Notes under the pieces: generated by a model
Seen by the model: only the letters and a program-made list of their open reading frames with translations
Databases searched by the model: none
What the model was told of the DNA's origin: nothing
Assembly: GCA_965262665.1 (NCBI GenBank)
Contig: CBDHFR010000004.1
Location: forward strand, 3,162,001 to 3,226,000
Origin: CBDBND01 sp965262665
Lineage (GTDB): Bacteria; Pseudomonadota; Alphaproteobacteria; Rhodospirillales; Rhodospirillaceae
Length of the DNA stretch: 64,000 nucleotides
Reading direction: 5' to 3'
Translations under genes and position numbers: made by a program
In this document: one piece after another, positions 26,736 through 35,421 of the stretch
How the letters are laid out: each line of letters starts with the position of its first letter
Numbering within the stretch: position 1 is the stretch's first letter

Positions 26736-28169
26736 CTACGCCAGCACGTCCATGACTTCGAAGGCCGCACGCTCGCCGGATTCCATGGCCCCTTCCAGGC
26801 CGCGGGTGGATTCCGAGGTGTGCTCGCCGGCGAAGTGCACCGGCCCCGCCGGTTGCGCCATCTTATCCTTGTACTTGGCGATCATGCCCGGGCGCCAATA
26901 GGCATACATGCCACCGGCGTAAGGATCGTTGGTCCAGGACCAGGAACGTCCGACGCGAACCTTTCCTTTTGCCGCGGGCCGTGCCGCTTCCAGATCAGCG
27001 ATGAGCTTGGCATCGGCCGCATCCTTGGGCAGACGGTTGAGGTACTGCGCCAGCCGGCCGGTGGAGAAGACGTACATCCCGACCACTTCGCCGTTTTCCG
27101 TTTGCGGACCGATGCGGCCTGGCGTTGTGTCCATCCACATGCCCGCCGGTAGACCGTCGTTGTTCCAATAGGGAGCGTCGGTTTCGATAAAGGCATGGAA
27201 GCAGGAACCATAAGGCATGGCCTGAACGGCTTCCGCCTGCATTCCGTTTAGCGGTGGGTCGAAGCGGACGAAACGTAACGCCGAAAACGGCAAGGTGACG
27301 ATGGCGCGCTTGCCGGAAAATACCCGACCGTCTTCCGCCACCACTTCGACTCCATCATCACTGGTGCGTATGCCAGCCACAGGCGTGTTGCGATGAATAG
27401 CGGCATCCAAGTTCGCGGCCATGGCGTTGACCAAGCTCGAATTACCACCTTCGATCTTCCAGAACATAGGTGGTCCGCCATCCATTTGGTGAAAGGCGAA
27501 GTTGGTCACATGCATCATGTGCACGGCGGAGAGAGAGTCGATGGAATGGCCGTAGCCTGGGTTGGTGTCCATGCCGAGGCGGACTTCCTCTTCCGAATGG
27601 CCGTTGGCCAGCATCATGTCGCGTAAGGAGCGGTCCTGTGCCGTGATCTCCGGTTCCCACCAGGACTCCAGATCATCGAACAAACTGTACTTGCGGATCA
27701 TGCGTGAGCGGTATTGGGTTGGCGTCAATTCCCGCGCTTCGCTTTCAAACGGGTTGAGGGCATGGCCGGCCCAGTCTTCGTTGCGGATGTTGGTGCCGCG
27801 AATGTGAATGTGGGTACCGAAACCGCTGCCGACCGCCGGACTCTTTTTCACGCCCAAGCGATCACAGAAATCGATGAAGCGCGCGTACATGCTGCCAACG
27901 CTTGAGCCGCCCGCTTCAGGCTGGCCGGGAAGATCGGTCAGCGTGTAACAACGCCCGCCGATGCGGTCTTTGGCTTCGACGATGGCGGTGGAATAGCCTT
28001 CCTCTTCCAGCCAGCTGGCTGCCGTGAGACCGGCGAGACCGGCGCCGACGATGATTACGTCTGCGGAATCCTCTGCGCGTAAACGTCGCGGGCGCCAAGC
28101 GGAGGCCAGTGCAGTCCCTCCCAGCAGGCCAATGGTGTGACGCCGGGACGGATTTACGAAAACGGTCAT
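26736..28169 (-). CDS. Tat-exported flavin amine oxidase (second copy)
   Basis: The 477-residue flavoprotein has a twin-arginine-like leader (SRRHTIGLLGGTALASAW), the FAD motif VIIVGAGLAGLTAASWLEEE with KDRIGGRCYTLT, and the C-terminal motif HFAGEHTSESTRGLEGAMES. It belongs to the same family as the gene at 9246 but the two differ widely in the middle. Substrate specificity is unknown. Gene order places it in an operon-like run of exported proteins: IorB-type oxidoreductase, three SUMF1-fold proteins, this enzyme and an NTF2-like protein. Confidence 0.9.
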   Translation of the reverse strand: MTVFVNPSRRHTIGLLGGTALASAWRPRRLRAEDSADVIIVGAGLAGLTAASWLEEEGYSTAIVEAKDRIGGRCYTLTDLPGQPEAGGSSVGSMYARFIDFCDRLGVKKSPAVGSGFGTHIHIRGTNIRNEDWAGHALNPFESEARELTPTQYRSRMIRKYSLFDDLESWWEPEITAQDRSLRDMMLANGHSEEEVRLGMDTNPGYGHSIDSLSAVHMMHVTNFAFHQMDGGPPMFWKIEGGNSSLVNAMAANLDAAIHRNTPVAGIRTSDDGVEVVAEDGRVFSGKRAIVTLPFSALRFVRFDPPLNGMQAEAVQAMPYGSCFHAFIETDAPYWNNDGLPAGMWMDTTPGRIGPQTENGEVVGMYVFSTGRLAQYLNRLPKDAADAKLIADLEAARPAAKGKVRVGRSWSWTNDPYAGGMYAYWRPGMIAKYKDKMAQPAGPVHFAGEHTSESTRGLEGAMESGERAAFEVMDVLA

Positions 28170-28187
28170 CGATTAGGTCTGCTCAAT

Positions 28188-29609
28188 TCATCCACCGGGT
28201 TCTATCTGCTGCACATTGATGCGGGTCCCATCCGGACTGTAGACCGTGCCTTCGTAGCCTACCACGCTGGTTTGCTGCCCGGTCAGGCGCGACGGTTTGG
28301 ACGCAATGCGCACCCCCAGGGATTCCAGCTTTTCAAAAGTAGCGAAGATGTCTGCCGCCTTGACCACCAGAAGAGATTCACCGGCCCGTGGCCGTTGCGC
28401 CCCTATGCGCTCGATGGGCACGAACTCATCTCCGCTTGAGCCCAATAAGCCAATCATCGGGCCGTCACTTCCGACCGGGGTCATCATGACAAAGTGGGCC
28501 CGGTTGCCTTCGTCGAGATTAAGCGACCCGGCGGTTTCTTCGCCGCCGAATGCTTTGTCTTCAAAGGTTACAGTGTAGCCCATGGCGTCGGACCAGAACG
28601 CTTTGGACAATTCCACATCGGAGGTGAACAAGGTCATGCGGCGAATGGTGCCGCCGTCCCCTGCCGCACCCCCAGTACCCAAATCCCGGGCCACACGAAA
28701 ACCAAATTGAGTGTTGCGCATGTCGGACGGATCGCGTCCCGGCCAGGCAATGCGATTACGGATGGGCGCCGACAGCCAACCGCCGCCACGGGTGGCATGA
28801 CGGGTGCAACCCACATCCCAAACCCAAGGTGATCCGTCGTTGGGCCGGCCGATGTGAGTCGCCGCCCAGCAATCCTCGGTCCACTCCCACACATTGCCGA
28901 TCATGTCGTAGAGACCAAACGCGTTGGGCTTGAATTGTCCGACCGGGGCCAAGTCTACGAAACCGTCGCGGCAGGTGGCGGGGAACCAAGGAAAGGGATA
29001 TTCCTCGGCACCGTCTAGATCGAACGTGTTGGCCCATTGGCAGGCTTGGCTTGAAGCGTTACCCCAGAAGCGTGATGTGGTCGTGCCTGCGCGGGCGGCG
29101 TATTCCCATTCCGCCTCGCTGAGCAGCCGGTAACGCTTGTTGGTTATCTGCGCCAGCCACGCCACATAGGCCTTGGCATCGTTCCACGACACGCAACCGA
29201 CCGGATGATCGTCGCGCACCCGGCGCGGTTGCCTGCGATCAAGCCAGTTGGCGTCGGGATCGTTGTTGAAACCGATCTCATCGCTCCACACCCGGCACAG
29301 CTTGTCGGGTTCATGACTTGTCGCTTCGACGAAGGTATTAAACTGGTCGTGGGTGACTTCGGTGCGCCCGACAGCAAAAGCGTAATCGATATTGATTTTT
29401 ACCTGCGGTCCTTCACCACGGCTGAGATCCACTTCCCGGTCGCTGACGGGGGTGCCCATCATGAACTCGCCGGGAGGCACGACCACCAGCTCGGGACAGT
29501 CTTCGCAATCCTGGATGACATCGCCTGCCGATAAGCCTTCGTCGTTTTGCGCCAGTGCGGATGAACTCATCAACACAAATGGAATGGCAAACCCCAACAC
29601 GCCTTTCAT
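28188..29609 (-). CDS. Secreted SUMF1/FGE-fold protein fused to a VOC domain
   Basis: The preferred start is ATG 29609, giving a signal peptide (MKGVLGFAIPFVLMSSSALA); the longer frame begins with GTG. Domain 1, about residues 25-320, is a SUMF1/FGE-sulfatase fold: VIQDCEDCPELVVVPPGEFM, RTEVTHDQFNTFVE, HPVGCVSWNDAKAYVAWLA, YRLLSEAEWEYAARAGT, MIGNVWEWTEDCW, RHATRGGGWLSAPI. Domain 2, about 330-473, is a VOC module (FTSDVELSKAFWSDAMGYTV ... YEGTVYSPDGTRINVQ). The two catalytic cysteines of true formylglycine-generating enzymes, expected after RGGS, are absent. A secreted two-domain enzyme or binding protein is inferred. No sulfatase is nearby. Confidence 0.85.
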   Translation of the reverse strand: MKGVLGFAIPFVLMSSSALAQNDEGLSAGDVIQDCEDCPELVVVPPGEFMMGTPVSDREVDLSRGEGPQVKINIDYAFAVGRTEVTHDQFNTFVEATSHEPDKLCRVWSDEIGFNNDPDANWLDRRQPRRVRDDHPVGCVSWNDAKAYVAWLAQITNKRYRLLSEAEWEYAARAGTTTSRFWGNASSQACQWANTFDLDGAEEYPFPWFPATCRDGFVDLAPVGQFKPNAFGLYDMIGNVWEWTEDCWAATHIGRPNDGSPWVWDVGCTRHATRGGGWLSAPIRNRIAWPGRDPSDMRNTQFGFRVARDLGTGGAAGDGGTIRRMTLFTSDVELSKAFWSDAMGYTVTFEDKAFGGEETAGSLNLDEGNRAHFVMMTPVGSDGPMIGLLGSSGDEFVPIERIGAQRPRAGESLLVVKAADIFATFEKLESLGVRIASKPSRLTGQQTSVVGYEGTVYSPDGTRINVQQIEPGG

Positions 29610-29645
29610 GACATTCGTCCCCTTCACTTTTTTATCGAAGCACGT

Positions 29646-30566
29646 CTATGGCAATTCACGGACGAGCCTAAAACCAAGATCGTTGCCACGGCTGTCGACG
29701 TTGCCGCTGGCCCGCCGGGCCGGGCGCACATTGGTGGGCCGGCTGTACCAGCCGCCACCGCGCACGACACGGCGGCCGCAGCCGCCTTCCCACACCCAGG
29801 CTGTTTCATCGGGCGGGCGGCCCCAGTAGCTGCCGGTATGGCAGTCTTCCACCCGCTTCCACAGGTTGCCCATCATGTCGTAGAGGCCATAGGCGCTTTT
29901 CTGAAACGCGGCAACCGGTGCCACGTCGGCGAAACCGTCGCTGCAACGGGCATAAGGCCAGGCGAAGATGTAGTTCCTCTGCGCCGCTATGTCATAGCCG
30001 TTGGCATGTTCACAGGTCAGCGACAGGGACACACCTTCAAAGGATGTGGTGCCGCCCCACGGCCGCGGCGCCGTGGTGCCGGCGCGGGCTGCATATTCCC
30101 ATTCTGATTCTGATGGTAAGCGATACGTGTGGCCGGTGGTTTCCGTCAGCCAATCCGCATAGGCGACCATCTCAACATAGTTGATGCAGGCGACCGGATG
30201 AGTGTCCCGCGCCCTTCTGGGTTGGATGGGGGTCTCCCAATTGGCTTCCGGATCATCACCGCCGCCGGGAAGAATCACTTGGCATCCTTCGCCCACCTCA
30301 AAGCCACTGGTTTCTACAAAGACGCTGTAGTGGCCGATGGTCACTTCCGTTTCACCAATGGCATAAGATTTGGTGATGGCGATCCGAATGGGCGGACCTT
30401 CGCCGGATTCCACATTGACTTCGTAAGCACCGGTGGGCGTGCCCATCTGAAACGAACCAGCGCCAATCACCACCATGCGCGGACAGTCGTCGCAGTCCTG
30501 AATGATGTCTCCGGGCTCTTGCGCGAACACAGCGAAGGGAAAAAACAGGAATGCAATGAGTTTCAT
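29646..30566 (-). CDS. Secreted SUMF1/FGE-fold protein
   Basis: The 306-residue product has a signal peptide (KLIAFLFFPFAVFAQEPG) and the group signature IIQDCDDCPRMVVIGAGSFQ. Family segments are in order: ETEVTIGHYSVFVETSGF, HPVACINYVEMVAYADWL, YRLPSESEWEYAARAGT, YDMMGNLWKRVEDCHTG, RRVVRGGGWYSRPTNVRPA and GNDLGFRLVREL. The MGN-W-E-W tryptophan motif is changed to MGNLWKRV, and the FGE catalytic cysteines are missing. Its start overlaps the stop of the upstream paralogue by 4 bp (30563-30566), so the genes are co-translated. Confidence 0.85.
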   Translation of the reverse strand: MKLIAFLFFPFAVFAQEPGDIIQDCDDCPRMVVIGAGSFQMGTPTGAYEVNVESGEGPPIRIAITKSYAIGETEVTIGHYSVFVETSGFEVGEGCQVILPGGGDDPEANWETPIQPRRARDTHPVACINYVEMVAYADWLTETTGHTYRLPSESEWEYAARAGTTAPRPWGGTTSFEGVSLSLTCEHANGYDIAAQRNYIFAWPYARCSDGFADVAPVAAFQKSAYGLYDMMGNLWKRVEDCHTGSYWGRPPDETAWVWEGGCGRRVVRGGGWYSRPTNVRPARRASGNVDSRGNDLGFRLVRELP

Positions 30567-31507
30567 TGCGCCCCCCGCTCTTCATCAGTGAGATCGCGGG
30601 CCACACGGAAGCCGCCAAAGTCAAACCGATGGGTGGCGTTGGCATCGCCGTGATAGCCCGGACGGATGCGCGCCACCGACGTCATCCACCCGCCGCCCCG
30701 CTGGATGCGACGGGCGCAACCGCCTTCCCACACCCAGGCGCGGCCGTCCTGAGGCCAGCCGATGTGGGATTTGGTGGCACAGTCTTCCGCAAACTCCCAG
30801 ACATTGCCGAGCATGTCGTGCAACCCAAACGCATTCGGTTCGAGTGAGCCCACTGGGGCGATGTCTTAAAAGCCATCGCGACACGCCATGTGTGTCCAGA
30901 CCAGAGGATATTTTTCCCGGCTGTCGAGATCGTAGGCGTTGACCCAGCGGCAACCCATATTTGCGCTATTACCCCAGGGATAAAGCGCGTCGGATCCGGC
31001 CCGGGCGGCGTACTCCCATTCCGCTTCCGCCGGCAGGCAAAAAACGAGGCCCGTGCGTTCCGCCAGCCACGCCACATAGAGTTGAGCGTCTTCCCAGGAC
31101 ACGCAATTGACAGGATGGCTGTCGCGCGGCCGCGGCGGAACGTAGGCGGTCTTCCACGTGCGGGTAGAATCATCATCGTAACGCTGCAAGTCGCCGTTCC
31201 ACACCCGGCAGAGGATGGTGGGTTCGAAGCCGGTGTCGCCGGCAAAGGCTTGGAATTGCCCGCGAGTCACTTCATAGCGCCCAAGCGCATAGGCCGTGGG
31301 GATGGTCATCTGGATGGGCGGTTGTTCGCCAGTCTCGTTGTCCAAGGGAATGCCGAGCGGCGTGCCCATGCGGAATTCCCCAGGCGGTACAATCACCAGT
31401 TCGGGACAGATTTCGCAGTCCTTGAGCACATCGCCGGGTACTGCATCAACGGAGAGTGCTGAAAACAATATAATTAGAATTGAAACAACCGTCGCCGGTA
31501 TCCGCAC
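30563..31507 (-). pseudogene. Secreted SUMF1/FGE-fold protein with an internal TAA
   Basis: GTG 31507, with AGGGAG eight bases upstream, starts a signal peptide (VRIPATVVSILIILFSALSV) and the group signature VLKDCEICPELVIVPPGEFR. The SUMF1 fold continues through VTRGQFQAFAG, HPVNCVSWEDAQLYVAWLAE and LPAEAEWEYAARAGSDALYP to MACRDGF, where TAA 30868-30866 ends translation. The same frame resumes with DIAPVGSLEPNAFGLHDMLG, NVWEFAEDC and QRGGGWMTSVARIRPGYHG to 30563. A single substitution therefore splits the gene. The frame is open beyond 31507 but without a plausible start. Confidence 0.75.
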
Positions 31508-31568
31508 GTGCCCCGCTCCCTGTGTTTTGCTCTTGGACAGGGAGTGTAAAGAAGAGGACGGGTCTCTG

Positions 31569-33761
31569 CTAGGCGACGCCGAGTCCGGAGGTGCGAATGG
31601 GCAGACGGCGGATGCGTTCGCCCGTGGCCGCATAAATGGCGGCCGTCACCGCCGGAGCCGTGGCCGGTACGGCCGCTTCGCCGGCGCCGCCAACGATTTC
31701 CTCAGACGTCAGCAATTCCACTTCGACCTCGGGCATGTTGGCCATGCGGATGACGTCGTAATCGTGGAAGTTGGATTGCACCACCGCGCCGTTTTCCACC
31801 GTGATCTCGCCGAATAAGGCTGCGCTCAGGGCATAGGTAATGCCGCTTTCCATTTGATGCACCACATTGGACGGATCTAGCGCAAAGCCACAGTCATAGG
31901 CGCACCAGATCTTGACGACCTTGAGATCACCACCGCTGACATCCACTTCAGCCACTTGGGCGTTGACCGAACCGAAGCCCGGGCAGAAGGCCAGACCGAG
32001 CCCGCGGCCCGCCGGCATGTCCCGGCCCCAGCCCGCCATCTCGGCCACACGGTCGAGCACCGCCAGCTCACGTGGCTTGTCGAGAATGAGACTGCGGCGG
32101 AATTCGTACGGATCTTTGCCGGTAAAATGCGCCAGTTCATCCATGGCGCTTTCGGAGAAGAACCCGTTTTGCGATGACGACACCCCGCGCCAGAAGCCAA
32201 CCGGAATCACCGGCTTGTATTCCACATAGTCGATCAGCGTGTTGGGAATGTTGTAGATGGCGTTGACAGCACCGCCCACCGATGTGGGATCGGGGAAATT
32301 TCGTGGTCGGTTCTGGAACTGGAGGATGGACTCGCCAGCCAGGCGGCTGTGCATGGCGATGAGATTGCCGTCGTCATCCACGGCGCCGCGGATGCGGGCC
32401 ACATAGGCGGCGCGATAACGGTCGTGCTGTATGTCCTGCTCCCGGGTCCAGATCAGACTGACCGGCTGGCCTTTCACAGCCATGGCCGCCTGCACCGATT
32501 GGCGGGCAAAGTCAGGCTCCCATTTGCGGCCGAAACCGCCGCCGGCAAAGGTGTTTTGCAGATGTACATTCTCGAGAGGCAAGCCGGTCAGCTTGGCGCC
32601 TTCTTCTCTGGCAATATCCTGCTGTTGATGGGGCGACCACATCATGCATTCGGAGTCTGTGACCAGTGCTGTCGACGCCATCGGTTCCATGCAGGCATGG
32701 GCGAGGAACGGCACTTCATAGTCTGCTTCAAACACACGGGTGGCGTCTGCGATTGTCGCCGGGGCATCGCCTTTTGCGCCAAAGAACGGTCTAGCTTCAT
32801 CTTCCAGAGATGCCCGCATCTCCGCCCACATGTCGGCAGAGTTGGTGGAATCCATGCCTTTGAAGTCCCACTCGACGGTCATGGCATCGGCGGCAGTCTT
32901 GGCATGCCAGAACATATCGGCGATGACAGCCAAACCGTAATCCACTTCTGTCACGGCAACGACGCCAGGGCGTTGAAGAATATCGTCGCGGTTGTCGCTG
33001 ACAATCTCACCGCCGTACACCGGTGAGGTGAGCAGCGCTGCGTAGAGCTTGCCCGGCAGGTCGACGTCGGCGCCGAATTCGGCCGAGCCATCCACCTTGG
33101 CCGGCGTGTCCTTGCGCGACACCACCCAGCCGAGCAGTTTGAAGTCCGCCGGGTCTTTGAGAACGGGTTCATTGACCGGAGTCAACTTCGCCGCTGCATC
33201 AGCCACTTCACCAAAGGTGACGCTCTTACCGGATGCCGCGTGGCTGATGACGCCGTTCTCGACGCTGCATTCGTCAGCGGACACATTGAGACGGACCGCC
33301 GCCGCGCGCACCAGCATGTCCTTTGCGGCAGCGCCAGTCTTGCGCAACACATCGTAGTAACCACGGGTGGCATCGGAGCCGCCGGTGGATTGACGGCCTT
33401 CCTTGGCCGGGTTGCCGTAAGCCGGGTCGGCCGTCGCCAGTCTTACGTCAACCAGGTCCCAGTCCGCATCCATTTCCTCGGCAACGATCTTTGGCAACGT
33501 GGTGTAGACCCCTTGGCCGATTTCACAGCCGGGAACGACAATGGACACCCGATTGTCAGACGTGACATTTACATAGGCATTCAGGGTCGCGGTGTCGCCT
33601 TTTGCCGCGGCAGCCGGAGACGGCGGTAGTTTGAACCCGAGGGCAAACCCGCCGGCAGCCAAGGCCGTGACAGCAAAGGTGCGGCGGCTGACGGTTGTCG
33701 AGGCGTTTTCCTGAGAGGTGTTCTTGTCAGTTGAGCGGACTTGTGAGCGGACGTGGGTCAT
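31569..33761 (-). CDS. Tat-exported molybdenum hydroxylase large subunit (IorB / xanthine dehydrogenase family)
   Basis: The 730-residue protein has a Tat signal (VSRRTFAVTALAAGGFALGF) and the features of isoquinoline 1-oxidoreductase beta subunits: VSIVVPGCEIGQGVYTTLPK, the molybdopterin motif FAGGGFGRKWEPDFA, PVGFWRGVSSSQNGFFSES and the catalytic glutamate in VGGAGEAAVPATAPAVTAAI. These enzymes hydroxylate N-heterocycles or oxidise aldehydes in the periplasm. They need a small [2Fe-2S] subunit, which is not encoded next to it. It is the first gene of the minus-strand run that continues with the SUMF1-fold genes. Confidence 0.9.
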   Translation of the reverse strand: MTHVRSQVRSTDKNTSQENASTTVSRRTFAVTALAAGGFALGFKLPPSPAAAAKGDTATLNAYVNVTSDNRVSIVVPGCEIGQGVYTTLPKIVAEEMDADWDLVDVRLATADPAYGNPAKEGRQSTGGSDATRGYYDVLRKTGAAAKDMLVRAAAVRLNVSADECSVENGVISHAASGKSVTFGEVADAAAKLTPVNEPVLKDPADFKLLGWVVSRKDTPAKVDGSAEFGADVDLPGKLYAALLTSPVYGGEIVSDNRDDILQRPGVVAVTEVDYGLAVIADMFWHAKTAADAMTVEWDFKGMDSTNSADMWAEMRASLEDEARPFFGAKGDAPATIADATRVFEADYEVPFLAHACMEPMASTALVTDSECMMWSPHQQQDIAREEGAKLTGLPLENVHLQNTFAGGGFGRKWEPDFARQSVQAAMAVKGQPVSLIWTREQDIQHDRYRAAYVARIRGAVDDDGNLIAMHSRLAGESILQFQNRPRNFPDPTSVGGAVNAIYNIPNTLIDYVEYKPVIPVGFWRGVSSSQNGFFSESAMDELAHFTGKDPYEFRRSLILDKPRELAVLDRVAEMAGWGRDMPAGRGLGLAFCPGFGSVNAQVAEVDVSGGDLKVVKIWCAYDCGFALDPSNVVHQMESGITYALSAALFGEITVENGAVVQSNFHDYDVIRMANMPEVEVELLTSEEIVGGAGEAAVPATAPAVTAAIYAATGERIRRLPIRTSGLGVA

Positions 33762-34029
33762 GGCGGATTCCCCAGGCGCGTGTGGCGGCGCCTTCCGTGG
33801 TATTGATAGGTGGCCTTCGTTTTACCATAGGGCTTGCAGGACATTAAAGAAGACCCAAAGAGATATAGGCTGCAATTCCTGTGCGAGCGATTATCAACTC
33901 ACCGATTGGACGGCCTATTACCAAACAAAATTGATCATTCTACGGCGCTTTCACGGGGTCATATGGCCAGCCCATCGGCCTGTGATAGAGTCGCGCCATA
34001 GAGTTCAAAGTTCGGTGAGGATCGCTCCC

Positions 34030-35094
34030 ATGATGGATTACACCCTGCGTCAGCACGGCCGCGCCACCCTGGATTTTCTGACTGCGTTCGGCCCGTCCAT
34101 TGGGCCATTGATGAAGGAACAGCAGGACGCGCTGGACAAGGCCGGATTGAATGACGAAACCCTGGCCGACGATTTGGACGAACGGGCCAAGCAAATCGAA
34201 GGCGAGTTAGAAAAACTGTCGGCCTTTCGCACGGCCAACCTCCTCGGCGAATGGCATGCAGAGCATCACGCGCGCTTGGCAGCAGGTGCTTTTTCCGAAA
34301 TCAAAGAGGATCTGACACCGTCTTTCGAGTCCTTGTCGCGAGGCGGTACAACACTCACCGCAAATCCCGATCTGGACGTGCCGCAATACTGGCGTTATCC
34401 GGTGCACCGCACCACGGGCGGCTGGGACGGCCACCGCCATATGGGCTTCATCCATGGCGAGCTGATCCACCGCTACGTTGTGGGCAAGTCGGCCAAGCCA
34501 CCGGCGGCCGGCGGTGCCAAAACAGACATTTATGCGGATCGTAAGACCTTCGCCGAGGAAGCGCCGCGTCGCGACTACAAGCATGTTGTCGAGATCGGCT
34601 GCTCGTCGGGGCCGTACACGTTAAAACTGGCATCGGTTCTTCCCGATGCAAAAATTTCCGCTTGTGACATTTCGATCGCTCAGCTTGAACAAGCCCAGCG
34701 CAACGGCAATGTGGCGGGACACAACTGGACTTTGCTTCAAGCCGACGGCCACGATACAGGATTGAACGACGCAAGCTGTGACCTGTTCACGTCCTACATC
34801 ATTTTGCATGAATTACCGGTGGACGCGATTACCGACATTCTCAAAGAAGGGTTCCGCACGCTTGAATCCGGTGGCGATCTTCTGTTCGGCGATGTGGCAC
34901 CGTACAGCGCGCTCAACAAGACCGCGGCCTGGCGCACCGATTACATGGCCCGCTACGGCGGCGAGCCCTATTGGCGCGGTTCGTCCACCATGGACATGGT
35001 CGGGCTGATGGAAGAAGTCGGTTTTGTCGATGTGAAGTACTATGGCATGGTACCCAACAACTATCCGTGGGTCACTTACGGCCGGAAACCCTGA
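34030..35094 (+). CDS. SAM-dependent methyltransferase with N-terminal helical domain
   Basis: From ATG 34030 the product has about 354 residues. The longer frame from 33718 runs through the divergent promoter region and is rejected. The N-terminal part is helical and charged (EQQDALDKAGLNDETLADDL). The class I methyltransferase domain starts near residue 185 with motif I VVEIGCSSGPYTLKLASVLP. It continues with the acidic ligand in AKISACDISIAQLEQA and motif IV-like DLFTSYIILHELPVDAITD, and ends with YPWVTYGRKP. The substrate is unknown. A small protein gene follows 6 bp downstream and another methyltransferase after that. Confidence 0.85.
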   Translation: MMDYTLRQHGRATLDFLTAFGPSIGPLMKEQQDALDKAGLNDETLADDLDERAKQIEGELEKLSAFRTANLLGEWHAEHHARLAAGAFSEIKEDLTPSFESLSRGGTTLTANPDLDVPQYWRYPVHRTTGGWDGHRHMGFIHGELIHRYVVGKSAKPPAAGGAKTDIYADRKTFAEEAPRRDYKHVVEIGCSSGPYTLKLASVLPDAKISACDISIAQLEQAQRNGNVAGHNWTLLQADGHDTGLNDASCDLFTSYIILHELPVDAITDILKEGFRTLESGGDLLFGDVAPYSALNKTAAWRTDYMARYGGEPYWRGSSTMDMVGLMEEVGFVDVKYYGMVPNNYPWVTYGRKP

Positions 35095-35100
35095 TCCTTC

Positions 35101-35403
35101 ATGTCTGATCCCACACTTTATCCGTCGAACGTTCAGCCCCGGCGGCGCAAAGCGCTGCGTCCGGAGGACGTAGACAAACTGGGTCAGGCCTTGCTCACTT
35201 TGGCATCAGAATTGTGGGCGGTGAAGGATCGGCAGTATGTAACGGAAGCCGTGTTGAAGGCCCGCGGCATCGACATCAGCGAGGATGTAGAAACTTTTGT
35301 TCCTGACCCAGAGCTTGAGGCCAAACTGTTGGAAGAACGTCAGGCGCTTATCAAAAAGGTGGTTCTCGATATCACCGGAGACTACGGTCTGCTGGATCAA
35401 TAA
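35101..35403 (+). CDS. Small conserved protein, relative of the gene at 48222
   Basis: The 100-residue soluble protein carries LTLASELWAVKDRQYVTEAV, then GIDISEDVETFVPDPELEAK and a final amphipathic helix (LLEERQALIKKVVLDI). The central block matches the protein at 48222, which has LQLAGEIWVNRDRQMVIEHL. I do not recognise a named family. It lies 6 bp after one methyltransferase gene and 18 bp before another, so it probably works with them. Confidence 0.7.
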   Translation: MSDPTLYPSNVQPRRRKALRPEDVDKLGQALLTLASELWAVKDRQYVTEAVLKARGIDISEDVETFVPDPELEAKLLEERQALIKKVVLDITGDYGLLDQ

Positions 35404-35421
35404 AAGTAACAGGGACCTGTT

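Noticed and set aside
33718..34029. N-terminal extension of the methyltransferase at 34030
   Set aside because: It covers the divergent promoter region and the start of the IorB gene, has many rare-looking residues and no match to the fold.
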